From positions 266,886-330,885 of the forward strand of contig NZ_WHOD01000049.1 of assembly GCF_013141765.1 (NCBI RefSeq): a stretch of 64,000 nucleotides of DNA, in the 5' to 3' direction. Positions 53,921 to 63,149 of this stretch are shown in pieces (positions within the stretch are counted from its first letter, which is position 1; the number at the start of each line of letters is the position of its first letter). The position numbers were made by a program, and so were the translations under genes. The notes under the pieces were generated by a model, which was given only the letters and a program-made list of their open reading frames with translations, did no database searches and was not told where the DNA came from. Source of the stretch: Paenibacillus foliorum (GTDB lineage Bacteria; Bacillota; Bacilli; Paenibacillales; NBRC-103111).

Positions 53921-56062
53921 TTACATTCTCGTTTTTAATGTGGCTTCGAGCGCTTCCCGAATGGATGAATAATTCATCATAAGCGGGTGGAAGTGGTCGT
54001 ACGATAGCGACAGCAGCAAGCATGGCGTTAATGTAACGACGCTGGCCGTTCTCGGAATATGCTGCATAAGCGCAATTTCGCCAAAATGATCGCCATCTTC
54101 CAGTACTGCTACCCTGCTGCGTTCTCCCGAATCTGAGGATTTGACAATCTCAACCCTCCCTCTTGCAATCAAATAAAATGTGTCCCCTTGATCCCCTTGC
54201 TCGAAAACGGTCGTTCCCGCTTCGAATTTTTCGGCAACAAAAAGCCGGGATATTTGATCCAGCGCCCCTTGTTCGATCCCTTGGAAAAAGGGGAGCCCAC
54301 TCAAACGTTCCGCTTGCACCTGCGCACTGCCTCCTCCCCTGGACAACACAAAGCCCTTCTGCTTTTCCCACATTCGGCGATATAATCCATTATGTTCCAG
54401 CAATTGCTCGTGCGGTCCTGATTCGGTTACCTTCCCTTTATCGAGGACGATGATACGATCGGACATCGCCGCATAAGCCAAGCGATGCGTCACAGAAATA
54501 ATCGTTTTGCTGCGGCTGAGTGACAGAATCGTTTCGTTGACGGATTGCTCGGTATCCGGATCAAGCGCCGAAGTCGCCTCGTCCAGGAACAAAATATTGG
54601 GTTTCCGCAGAAGCGCGCGGGCAAGCGCTATCCTTTGCCGTTGGCCGCCGGACAAATTATCGCCATGATTACGGACAATGGTATGATAGCCATCCTGAAA
54701 TGTAGCGATAGTTTCGTGAATCCCAGCCGCCCGAGCGGCTTCCTCGATCTCTTCATCCGTGGCATCCAGCTTACCTATCGAAATATTGTCACGGATCGAA
54801 CCGTGGAATAAAATCGAATCCTGAAACACGATGCCCACCTGCCCTAGCAGTGAAGCATACCGGGCTTCTCGAATATCTTGACCATCATACTTAACCGCTC
54901 CGCTTTCCGGATCGGCGAATCGCAGCATCAGCTGCAGCACCGTGCTTTTTCCCGAGCCGCTTGTACCAACGATAGATGTATAGCCACTTAAGGGAATGCT
55001 CAGATCAAAATGCTGTAGTATCGGCTCGCCAGGCACATAGGCAAAGGTGACATCGCGCAGTTCGATATGGGAATGGACCGTGGGCAGTTCCTTGTCTCCC
55101 CGCTCCGTCACTTCGGGCTTCCACTCCATCACCTGATGCAAGCGCTGAAGACTTGTTTTCGCCGCCAAGAAATAGGGCAGTATAGTAGCAATACCATACA
55201 TGGACTGGCCTACGGTAGCAAAAACTGAGTTATAGGCGATAAATTCTCCAACCGTCAGCCTTCCGTCGAATGTCAAATAGCTGCCGTACGCAAGAATGAT
55301 TGCCGTCAAAATCGAAACACCAAGCAATGGCAGACGGTTCAAATTAGCATCGACAAAATTTCTTTTGACGCCGACAGATGCCATCGTTCGAAGAATGCCT
55401 TCTACTTTCGCAAGCATGCTTTGGCGCAAATCGAACACCCGGATAACCCGATACGCCTTCATATTCTCGTCAACTGATCCATTGAACTTCCCAAGATGCA
55501 CATAGTACGTATCAGCCAAAGCAAGCGAACGGGACTTCAACATCCGGTAAGGGACGAATAGTAGGATTGAACCGCCGAACGCTAACAGAGTAAGCTTCCA
55601 CTCCATCGTAAACAGGATGCCTAGACCAATAGCGACACTAGAGACGGATAGCAATCCCGCGCCGAGCGCCTGAAGCACGGCCGCCTGGATCTCCGGGATA
55701 TCGTCGGAATATCTGGCCAGAAGGTCTCCGACTTGGAAGCGCTCATAAAATCGGTGAGACTGGGCCTGCATGTGCCGAAACAGTGCAATCCGATAGTCGA
55801 ACAACAACTTGGCACCTAGTCGAGCTTTGGCGTAATCACTGGAAATTCCGGTAATTACATTCAGCAGTCCTATGGCAACCAATATCCCGACAATTATCGC
55901 CAGAGCCTCTATATCACGGGGCAGCAGTGCTTTATCAATTAAATATTTATAGCTTAGAGAGGAAAGGTAGCGGAATAAAAGGTCGATTAACACTCCAAAT
56001 ACGATAACGGATATAAAAAAAGGGGACGAACGAACGGAAGCAACTATAGTTTTCCATAACAT
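53921..56062 (-). CDS. ABC exporter (membrane-ATPase fusion) with C-terminal cyclic-nucleotide-binding domain
   Basis: A 713-residue half-transporter: six-helix export domain (about 1-310), nucleotide-binding domain (about 330-570) with Walker A GTSGSGKSTVLQ, Q-loop GIVFQDSILFHG, signature [16 protein letters not shown], Walker B ILFLDEATSALD and switch His in VTHRL, then a CRP-like cyclic-nucleotide-binding domain (about 590-710; FEQGDQGDTFYLIARGRVEI, GDHFGEIALMQHIPRTASV). It would form a homodimer exporting a peptide or lipid. No N-terminal C39 peptidase is present. The cNMP module on an exporter in Firmicutes is unusual and suggests nucleotide or ligand gating. It heads the operon with the GNAT gene at 53367. 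Confidence 0.92.
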   Translation of the reverse strand: MLWKTIVASVRSSPFFISVIVFGVLIDLLFRYLSSLSYKYLIDKALLPRDIEALAIIVGILVAIGLLNVITGISSDYAKARLGAKLLFDYRIALFRHMQAQSHRFYERFQVGDLLARYSDDIPEIQAAVLQALGAGLLSVSSVAIGLGILFTMEWKLTLLAFGGSILLFVPYRMLKSRSLALADTYYVHLGKFNGSVDENMKAYRVIRVFDLRQSMLAKVEGILRTMASVGVKRNFVDANLNRLPLLGVSILTAIILAYGSYLTFDGRLTVGEFIAYNSVFATVGQSMYGIATILPYFLAAKTSLQRLHQVMEWKPEVTERGDKELPTVHSHIELRDVTFAYVPGEPILQHFDLSIPLSGYTSIVGTSGSGKSTVLQLMLRFADPESGAVKYDGQDIREARYASLLGQVGIVFQDSILFHGSIRDNISIGKLDATDEEIEEAARAAGIHETIATFQDGYHTIVRNHGDNLSGGQRQRIALARALLRKPNILFLDEATSALDPDTEQSVNETILSLSRSKTIISVTHRLAYAAMSDRIIVLDKGKVTESGPHEQLLEHNGLYRRMWEKQKGFVLSRGGGSAQVQAERLSGLPFFQGIEQGALDQISRLFVAEKFEAGTTVFEQGDQGDTFYLIARGRVEIVKSSDSGERSRVAVLEDGDHFGEIALMQHIPRTASVVTLTPCLLLSLSYDHFHPLMMNYSSIREALEATLKTRM

Positions 56063-56167
56063 TTCAGCTATTCTCCTTTAAATATCAGCAAACCTAGCAG
56101 ATGAAATTAAGACTATGAATAATCATACCATATTTGGAAGAATATCTGGGGCCGATTAGGAGGCATT

Positions 56168-56260
56168 CTCATAAAAGTGCATAAAAAACCACCATCCCAT
56201 TGGATGGTGGTTCTTGTCTTTATGGAGACGAGCCGTGGCTTGGTAAATCCACAATTCACA
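56168..56260 (+). repeat. Dispersed repeat copy R6 (full length)
   Basis: CTCATAAAAGTGCATAAAAA, an ACCACCATCC/GGATGGTGGT hairpin, CTTTATGGAGACGAGCCGTG and AAATCCACAATTCACAGG follow in the same order as in R3. Between R3 and R6 the flanks of the hairpin are nearly identical while the loop differs. It lies on the right side of GNAT locus B and at the 3' end of the lyase gene. Confidence 0.75.
56187..56212 (-). terminator. Terminator of the PL8 lyase gene inside repeat R6
   Basis: On the minus strand AACCACCATCC and GGATGGTGGTT form an 11-bp stem with a 4-nt loop followed by a TTTTTTATG tract, about 110 bp after the lyase stop. Confidence 0.8.
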
Positions 56261-56320
56261 GGAGTGGAAAGCCCATCTCAAAACCATAGTCCATGCTCCC
56301 GATCTCGACACAGTAACCGC

Positions 56321-59300
56321 TTAGTTGCTTTTTTGTACCCTCATTTTCAGCAATACCGTTGCAGCTTCTGCCCTTAATGTCTTCCCATTCGGATCGAATC
56401 GGTTAGAGTCTTTACCTTCTATAATGCTCGGCTTCTTAATTGCAGCCACTGCGCCTCTCGCCCACATCGGAATGTCCTTTTCGTCGGCAAAGCCGCCTTC
56501 AGTAATCGATTCCGCCTTTAGATTGAGTGCTTTCGCGATCATCACGGCCATTTCGGCACGTGTAACTTCTGCATCTGGCCGGAACGCATTGTCTTCATAC
56601 CCTTGAATAATACCTGCTTGTACGGCTTGCGCGACTGCTTTCTGTGCCCAAGCTCCAATCTTCGCAGTATCTGTGAAGGTCAGCGTCTTTCCTTCCCCTT
56701 GCGGCTTCAACGTGTTCATCAGCATCACAGCAAATTCCGCACGTGTCACAGTGTGATTCGGCTTAAACGATCCATCCGTATAACCACTGACGATTCCTCC
56801 ACTTGCTGCTTGCTTGATGTTCGTTTCTGCCCAATGTCCAGCAATATCGGTAAAGCTGATCGTCGCTTGCGTGCCTATCGATGAAGCTTCACTCACAACG
56901 AATACCGCAAATTTCGTAAAGTGATCAACCTCTACGGTTATGGTTGATCCGTTAACCTTACCGCCCCTGACTTCCACCCATGCCTTCTTCACTTCATCAT
57001 AGTAGAATACAGCTACCATTTGGTTGCTCTTCAAGCTTGCCGGATCGAAAGCAAGGGTCAGCGTGACTGGTTTGCTGAAGTTCTCCGGAAAATTCTTCAA
57101 AATCTCGTATACCTGGCTGGCTAAAACGTCTGTATTCGTTAGCAGATTTTGAGTTTCCAGCACTTTGTCTATCGTTATTTTCAATTCTTTGTCTGTAGCA
57201 TCTGCCGGAATAACGACCACAACCGCATCTCCCAAACTAACATTACCTGTCTTACCTGAGGGAAGTGTTAATTTACCATCCCCGGTGGTAACGGTGTTGT
57301 CGCTTAAGGGTGTTGAACCTCTAGTGCTGGACCCCACACGATTCACAGTAATCACATAGGTCTTCGTTGTGCCATTCTGTGCCGTCACTACGATGGTGAT
57401 GGGGTTACTACCTATATTAAGGCTAATGGCCCCGCTCGCTTGACCGCTTGCTGTCGAAATCCCGTTTACGGTCATTGTGGCATGACTGTCATACATACTT
57501 GCCGTTACAACAAGACTTGACACGCCACTTGCCACACTGGACGAGTACGCCGTGATCCCGGATGCGAATGCCGGACTTAGCGTACCGCTCGATAGTGTCA
57601 ACCCGCTCAAGTCTGCGTTGCCGCTTGCTTCTGCTGCGCGATTCACGTTAACTGCATAGACCTTCGTTGTGCCATTCTGTGCCGTCACTACGATGGTGAT
57701 AGGGTTACTACCCACGTTCAAGCTAATGGCTCCACTCGCTTGACCGCTTGCTGTCGAAATTCCGTTAACGGTCATCGTAGCATGACTGTCATATACACTT
57801 GCCATTATAGCAAGACTTGACACGCCACTTGCCACACTGGACGTGTACGTGGTGGTCCCCGATGCGAATGCCGGACTTAGCGTACCGCTTGATAGTGTCA
57901 ACCCGCTCAAGTCTGCGTTGCCGCTTGCTTCTGCTGCGCGATTCACTGTGAGATCATACAGATTAATCGTACCATCCTCCGCAGTTACCATAATCTGAAT
58001 CGGGTTAGTCCCTACAATTAAGTTTGCTGCGCTATAGGTATACACATTGTTGGTTACAGAACTGTATACGGCACCCGTAACCGTGAGTGTTGCTTTTGGA
58101 TCGTTTTTGATTAAGGAAAGATTGATACTTGACACGGCATTAGCCACGTCTACCGTGTAAATCATATTCGATGAAGTAAATGTTGGCGATAACATTCCTT
58201 GGTCAACTGTCAAGCTGGACAGCAGCACGTTGTTGCTCAGCCACTTCGCATACAGAGTGACACCTGTGGAAGGTACTCTATCCATATCAAACTTCCATGC
58301 ATTCGTTAAGCTCTCTTCTTTGTACCATCCTGCGAAGCTATAACCTGCCTTCGTCGGTGCTGTCGGTGCTGTTATCAAAACTCCTGCGTTTGCTTGGAAC
58401 GGCGCTATCCCGCTGCCTCCTTGACTCTCGAAGGTTACCGCAATTGTTACCGATTGAGTTGTCGATTGGACAAGTCCAATATCGATTGTCTTCCCGTCGA
58501 CACAATCAAATTCTATCGTCGTTGTAGTCGAAGTAACACTTTTCACCCTGGCCTCCGTGCTCGGTTTTTTTAATTCCCATGCGCCCTGTAGCTTTAAAGT
58601 CACTTTATTCATTACGCTAGGCGTTATGATATCATCAGCATTTATTTTAGAACTGTCAGTATATTGTGGAAGCCTAAGATCAGGGTCAGACATACTTAAT
58701 GCTAACTCCGAGCTGCTGACATCCTGTATCATGACCATCGCGGGAGCAGTACTGTTTTGCAAAATTCCTTGTGTTATCGGTACGTTGCTATTAAATATGG
58801 CGTATCCGGTGATATTCTGTCCGGGAACTGTGTTTTGTACGATATGGGCGTTGCTATTCTTCTGCAATACAGTATACCGTGGGTGTGCTGCAAAGTCAGC
58901 CGTTCCTTGAGCCCCTGCGCCTGCTTTGATCGCATATTCATATCCAACTGATGACGGTGCAGATCCATGGTTGATATATGCAGTTGAGTATGAACCGGAA
59001 GTGTCCTCACTGCCTCCACTATTCTTTGAAATTTGCACTCCTCTGCTAATCACTGTCCCCGATGGATTCGGCAGTACGTATCCGTTACCATATGGATCTA
59101 CTATCCAAGCCGGAGTAGTACCGTTTAGAACGTTATTGTAGCTGGCACTAGTTATTGCATTGGTGGAATTTAAATACAATGGCATTGTACTGGTAGGCAT
59201 GTAGGTCTGAAATAATACCGTTTCCGTTTGATGGCCGGTATCTGTATTAACGATGTCCGAACCTAGAGAAATAATTTTATCACCAAAGAAAAATACCGAT

Positions 59301-61606
59301 TTTTTGGCTCTAAAGCTGGTGTCAAATACAGTATCATGCAGATCCATGGCAAAGACGCCATGTTTATTCTGCAGTGATGCTCCTCCTACAAATGTGCTAT
59401 CGTTAAAGGATCGATGCTGTGAAGTTTCAGTAAACTGAAGTTCATCCAATGTCAAGTGCTTCACCGTTGTTCCAGGCCAGCGACTCCAATCCCAGCCTGC
59501 GCCAGTATTGATTCCGCTTTCAAGAATGCCATTGCTTGTGATGATTTGCATATTTCCGTAACTTTGATATCTTCCATAAACATTTTCTGACAATGTTTCC
59601 GTTGATTCCGGATTAAATTTTTTGGATGCTTCATAATCCCATGAATAACGGCTCCATCCTTTAATACCTATCATAATATCATTGATTCTGTTAACCGCTA
59701 AGGCTGCATAGGGCTTTACCCAAAATCCCTGCGGGTTTGCTTTTGGGCTATACCCCATATTTGCAAAATTAACAGCCAGCTGAAGTCCTCCCATGGTATC
59801 CTTATAGGCTACCCCATAACTATCTGCGAAAGAGAACAACTGAGTATTCAGTAGGCTCGATTGCGAGTCCCATAATCTCATAAACGTAGCAGCCAATTCA
59901 CTATCAACTGGATTGTTGGCAAGAGCCAGATAGGCATATGCGGGTAGAATACTCACAATTCCATTAGATTTGTCGGGAATTCTTCCCGTCGCGCCAATAG
60001 CCATATCATATTTGTTGGATATGATTTCTTCGGTTAGCAATGCTTTCTTAATGTTATTATATGAAGCGTCAGATAACGAGAAAGATGTCCCTCCAAGTAA
60101 ATAGGCAACGAGGGATGCAAAATGGATTGCGTCAGGTCCATAGGCATTCATATAGGCAGCTCTATGATGGAACAATGTACCGTCGGGCTTAATAACATCT
60201 GCATATCCGGGAGCGATGGTGCCGAGGGCTTGCTCGTACATGCCAAGTAGTCCCTTCATGTACTGTACCTTAGTTGGCGTATTATCCATTCCAAGTACAT
60301 ATAACAAGTTGTACATGAATAAAGTGCGATATTCGTCGGCTGTAGTTTCGACGTAAGTAGAATTGTCAAATGTTTTGCCAAAGTTATCGTACCAAAAGCA
60401 TGTTCTCATTTCTCTATCAAAAATTCCGGCTGCTTTGAGTTCGTCTCTCATCAGAAATATCGTATGAAAATAGCCATTATTCTTATTAGTTTCATGATCT
60501 TGAGTTCCTAAAGCACTCCCGAATGCCCATCCCTGGTCATTCATATAATCCAGTACATCGATAACCTTTTGCTTACTTGCGATATTCCCATTTATTTTAT
60601 AGTCAAAAACAAGCGATAGCAGCACTGTCTTACTTACATCTTCACCGAATTTCAACAAATGGGGATCTCTACTTGCGTAGAGTGCACTTCCTGTGATCGT
60701 TCCGTCAAAATGTCTTGTTATGTTCAGATTGTTATAAGCTTCCAGCCCTTCGGAGATGAAGGTCTGCACAGCATCATATCTTGTCTTGAGCGGACCTGCG
60801 GTCAAGCCTGCATAATTGAGAGCATCACCAAATACCCACTTATTATATTTATCCGCTATGGTGTTGAAGGAATCTATCTGAGTTTGGGTTATGGTTGGCT
60901 CAAGAGGTATTGTCGGCTGTTGCAGACTGTAATAATATAAATTATCCCAAGTACTCACTCCTACATCGATGCCCGGCTTTGGCATCTGATAGTCGGCTGT
61001 TCTTGCTTTTATCAATTGGGGTGAAAACTCTATGTTATCAAAATATAGGGTTCCCGAAGGGGTAGAACTTGGAGGAACAATTTGCATAACTTCCAAAACA
61101 TTACTTAAACTTTTCGTGTAAGCAGGATTTTTTCCTTCCTCTCTGAACTTGATCCAAAGAGCCCTCCAGCCCTTAAAGTTCAAATTCGCTTTGAAAGTGT
61201 GATGATATACACCGCTATTGATTTCGGAAATGGTTCCAAAATTGAAAGTAACTTGATCGTTAATCGGCGTTTCATTGTATATCCATATTTTCATTCCACC
61301 ATTTTTTATATTGGATTCGGCAAGATTAATTGGCTTTACATCTCTCAGTTTGGAATTGTTATTCCATGTCCAAGCTAAGGACTTTTGACCATGTTTATAA
61401 TGTCTGCTAGACAATGCGATAGATCCGCCACTCTCAGTCGCCCACGACGACGGAATAGAAGCAGCTTCGAAAGATTCGATTTGTGAATAATCGTCCGCTG
61501 CTAACACCGTATTGTTATTTATTGGATCATATATCGAACACATGGCCACTATGTTGGTTATAACAAGTAATCTTGCTATTTGTTTCCACAAAAACATTTT
61601 CCTCAT
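56321..61606 (-). CDS. S-layer-anchored polysaccharide lyase family 8 protein (chondroitin ABC / hyaluronan lyase type)
   Basis: A 1761-residue secreted enzyme. Order: signal peptide; N-terminal sugar-binding-like sandwich (about 40-205); alpha/alpha toroid (about 215-620); beta-sandwich domains (about 640-1100); an InlB/Flg_new repeat (AGYSFAGWYKEESLTNAW); three cadherin-like sandwiches (about 1188-1470); a ZU5-like domain; three SLH domains (about 1590-1760). Catalytic landmarks of PL8 are present: DGTLFHHRAAYMNAYG (His and Tyr, about 480-487), GATGRIPDK (Arg) and, in the sandwich, NVYGRYQSYGNMQIITSNG and AGWDWSRWPGTTVKHL, very like chondroitinase ABC. It should cleave uronic acid-containing glycosaminoglycan by beta-elimination at the cell surface. 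The unsaturated glucuronyl hydrolase needed next is not in the window. Confidence 0.92.
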   Translation of the reverse strand: MRKMFLWKQIARLLVITNIVAMCSIYDPINNNTVLAADDYSQIESFEAASIPSSWATESGGSIALSSRHYKHGQKSLAWTWNNNSKLRDVKPINLAESNIKNGGMKIWIYNETPINDQVTFNFGTISEINSGVYHHTFKANLNFKGWRALWIKFREEGKNPAYTKSLSNVLEVMQIVPPSSTPSGTLYFDNIEFSPQLIKARTADYQMPKPGIDVGVSTWDNLYYYSLQQPTIPLEPTITQTQIDSFNTIADKYNKWVFGDALNYAGLTAGPLKTRYDAVQTFISEGLEAYNNLNITRHFDGTITGSALYASRDPHLLKFGEDVSKTVLLSLVFDYKINGNIASKQKVIDVLDYMNDQGWAFGSALGTQDHETNKNNGYFHTIFLMRDELKAAGIFDREMRTCFWYDNFGKTFDNSTYVETTADEYRTLFMYNLLYVLGMDNTPTKVQYMKGLLGMYEQALGTIAPGYADVIKPDGTLFHHRAAYMNAYGPDAIHFASLVAYLLGGTSFSLSDASYNNIKKALLTEEIISNKYDMAIGATGRIPDKSNGIVSILPAYAYLALANNPVDSELAATFMRLWDSQSSLLNTQLFSFADSYGVAYKDTMGGLQLAVNFANMGYSPKANPQGFWVKPYAALAVNRINDIMIGIKGWSRYSWDYEASKKFNPESTETLSENVYGRYQSYGNMQIITSNGILESGINTGAGWDWSRWPGTTVKHLTLDELQFTETSQHRSFNDSTFVGGASLQNKHGVFAMDLHDTVFDTSFRAKKSVFFFGDKIISLGSDIVNTDTGHQTETVLFQTYMPTSTMPLYLNSTNAITSASYNNVLNGTTPAWIVDPYGNGYVLPNPSGTVISRGVQISKNSGGSEDTSGSYSTAYINHGSAPSSVGYEYAIKAGAGAQGTADFAAHPRYTVLQKNSNAHIVQNTVPGQNITGYAIFNSNVPITQGILQNSTAPAMVMIQDVSSSELALSMSDPDLRLPQYTDSSKINADDIITPSVMNKVTLKLQGAWELKKPSTEARVKSVTSTTTTIEFDCVDGKTIDIGLVQSTTQSVTIAVTFESQGGSGIAPFQANAGVLITAPTAPTKAGYSFAGWYKEESLTNAWKFDMDRVPSTGVTLYAKWLSNNVLLSSLTVDQGMLSPTFTSSNMIYTVDVANAVSSINLSLIKNDPKATLTVTGAVYSSVTNNVYTYSAANLIVGTNPIQIMVTAEDGTINLYDLTVNRAAEASGNADLSGLTLSSGTLSPAFASGTTTYTSSVASGVSSLAIMASVYDSHATMTVNGISTASGQASGAISLNVGSNPITIVVTAQNGTTKVYAVNVNRAAEASGNADLSGLTLSSGTLSPAFASGITAYSSSVASGVSSLVVTASMYDSHATMTVNGISTASGQASGAISLNIGSNPITIVVTAQNGTTKTYVITVNRVGSSTRGSTPLSDNTVTTGDGKLTLPSGKTGNVSLGDAVVVVIPADATDKELKITIDKVLETQNLLTNTDVLASQVYEILKNFPENFSKPVTLTLAFDPASLKSNQMVAVFYYDEVKKAWVEVRGGKVNGSTITVEVDHFTKFAVFVVSEASSIGTQATISFTDIAGHWAETNIKQAASGGIVSGYTDGSFKPNHTVTRAEFAVMLMNTLKPQGEGKTLTFTDTAKIGAWAQKAVAQAVQAGIIQGYEDNAFRPDAEVTRAEMAVMIAKALNLKAESITEGGFADEKDIPMWARGAVAAIKKPSIIEGKDSNRFDPNGKTLRAEAATVLLKMRVQKSN
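57339..57938. repeat. Two tandem 300-bp repeats inside the PL8 gene
   Basis: Units 57339-57638 and 57639-57938 are close to identical over exactly 300 bp (100 codons), each encoding one cadherin-like sandwich with ADLSGLTLSSGTLSPAFASG and DSHATMTVNGISTASGQASG. A third copy starts at 57939 but diverges at once. Such DNA repeats can expand or contract by recombination, changing the stalk length. Confidence 0.9.
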
Positions 61607-61738
61607 AACCTCAACTCCTTTTCGTTATCATTTGTTGTGAATCACTTTTTGCCCCTGCTTCGATGCCCGAAGATTGAATTTTGTAGTAAGTGAACCTGAA
61701 AACAAGATAACATTTGTAGCACCTCCCTCACATCCAGA

Positions 61739-62233
61739 TCAAAATCCAGCACTCATCAAAAGTGCCTGCGGCAGCCGCCGTAGACTGTATGCCAACGATT
61801 GTTTCAAGGTCTGGACCACACCAAGTCCGCATGAGACCCAGACCGGAAATACAAACAACAGTGTAGACACGTATAATGTGCTGAGAAACAGGGACCAAGC
61901 GAACAGAGCGGTATACAGCCATGTATTCGCCGCAACGTTGTATGCAAACAAGAAATTGGAGGCAACAATCAGCAGCAAAAAAAGCATCACGATTCCAAGG
62001 CAAGTGGCGGGAAAGAGCTGCTTCACAAATGATCTCCAGAAGAAGGGGAGAAGACCTTCCCTGTCCTTCTCCTTCCGGTACATTTGGATGGTCTGGATCA
62101 AGCTTCCGCTTGAGGCAAATACCGTCACCAAGGGTAAACTGAACATAATCCAAACGAAGTTTAATAAGGCTAAATTCATCACCCATTCAAAAAAACGAAT
62201 CACTTTTTTCGCTTTCACACCGGATGCCCCCAA
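61739..62233 (-). pseudogene. DUF624 (YesL-like) membrane protein, C-terminally shortened
   Basis: A hydrophobic 164-residue product beginning FFEWVMNLALLNFVWIMFSL and containing PLVTVFASSGSLIQTIQMYRK, landmarks of DUF624/YesL proteins that accompany Firmicute sugar ABC operons. Full-length members are near 210 residues; the last membrane part is missing. The preceding gene is also a wreck. Starts possible: TTG at 62233 or GTG at 62218 (GGGGG upstream). Confidence 0.65.
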
Positions 62234-62245
62234 TTAGCTTTCCAA

Positions 62246-62530
62246 TTATTTTTGCAACAGCTTATTCGCTTCCTGCGCTGCCTCGTCCAAAGCTTGCTGC
62301 GGCGTTACGTTACCGTACAAGCCTTCACGATCGCCTTGGAAATCGTCGTTCCGACCTTGGAATAGTTTTCTGTCGGAGGTGGTGCGATGGAGCTACCTTA
62401 TGCTTCTGTACCAGGTCGACCCACAGCTGCAAAGCTTCTACACCCTTGGGTGAGTTGAACATCGCTTGCTTCATATCCGGAGTGAAGTACTCCCCGCCGT
62501 TTTTCCATAAGAATGCAGACCACCGGTTAC
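62246..62530 (-). pseudogene. Sugar-binding lipoprotein remnant (C-terminal part)
   Basis: In two frames the end of a class I binding protein can be read: SAFLWKNGGEYFTPDMKQAM, PKGVEALQLWVDLVQKHK, then after a frameshift YGNVTPQQALDEAAQEANKL and LLQK before the stop at 62246. Signal peptide, first half and several residues are gone. With the shortened DUF624 gene downstream it is the ruin of a sugar-transport operon. Confidence 0.8.
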
Positions 62531-62531
62531 T

Positions 62532-62545
62532 AGAAAGCGTTTACA
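62532..62545 (-). promoter_or_regulatory. Perfect CcpA cre site next to the dead sugar-transport operon
   Basis: TGTAAACGCTTTCT on the minus strand matches the cre consensus TGWAARCGYTWWCW at all 14 positions. It directly precedes the mid-gene fragment of the binding protein, so it is probably the operon's old control site brought next to the remnant by a deletion. Confidence 0.65.
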
Positions 62546-62781
62546 AAATATTGTAGCCCCTCTTATTAAAGAGTGTACGTACCTGATGCCTAATGTTACT
62601 CACCTCCATCCATCCATCCATCCATAGGCCATTTAATTTCACATTAAATATATATAGGGGCAATTAAGAGGAATTAAGCAAATATTACCTATAATTCCCT
62701 TGTTTGAGTATAGCATTCACTTTATATATATTCAATATGACATTATATGAGATAAAACCAGGTGAGTCTATATAATCTCAT
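62546..62781. other. Gene-poor stretch with a CATC microsatellite
   Basis: About 235 bp of AT-rich sequence with a short run of CATC units near 62605-62623 and no recognisable gene. It separates the dead sugar operon (minus) from degraded genes on the plus strand. Confidence 0.4.
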
Positions 62782-63113
62782 TTGAAAAATGTTGGAGCAA
62801 TTGATGTGATTGAACGCAAGAAGGTCATCTATAGGAACCAGCAAATTTATGGGGACTCTATGCGGTTTGCATCCAAGCATCCTTTAATTCAGTTGCACAC
62901 TCCCAATAATTTAGAAAACAGATACTCGTCATTGATTAAAACAACGCTTAGATCGATTACAAGTGCTGAATATGAAGTATCCTTAGTTGTTCGAGAGGAC
63001 AATGCTGAAAATGCGGTGAGTTATACATTAATGGTCGAGAACTAAAGGCAATTGAGCAAATAGAAAAGGTCTTGAATAATCTTTATCCAGATGGTTTGAC
63101 TCCGAAAGGATGA
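62782..63113 (+). pseudogene. Frameshifted hypothetical gene
   Basis: A TTG-started frame (87 codons; VIERKKVIYRNQQIYGDSMR, SLIKTTLRSITSAEYEVSLV) is continued, after a one-base shift in a run of A near 63010, by CGELYINGRELKAIEQIEKV and LNNLYPDGLTPKG to a stop at 63113. The two parts look like one protein of about 110 residues with no family I recognise. Either the gene is dead or the A-run is a sequence error. Confidence 0.45.
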
Positions 63114-63149
63114 TATGTTATTCGAAGTAGATTCATCCATCTCTAACAA

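Noticed and set aside
56177..56377. Small ORF reading METSRG..NPQF in repeat copies R3, R5 and R6, which looked like a conserved micro-protein
   Set aside because: The frame is closed or shifted in R1, R2 and R4, no ribosome site is present, and the similarity extends into the untranslated hairpin, so it is conserved as DNA or RNA.
62600..62625. CATC microsatellite as a phase-variation tract
   Set aside because: Very short and not within or directly before an intact gene.
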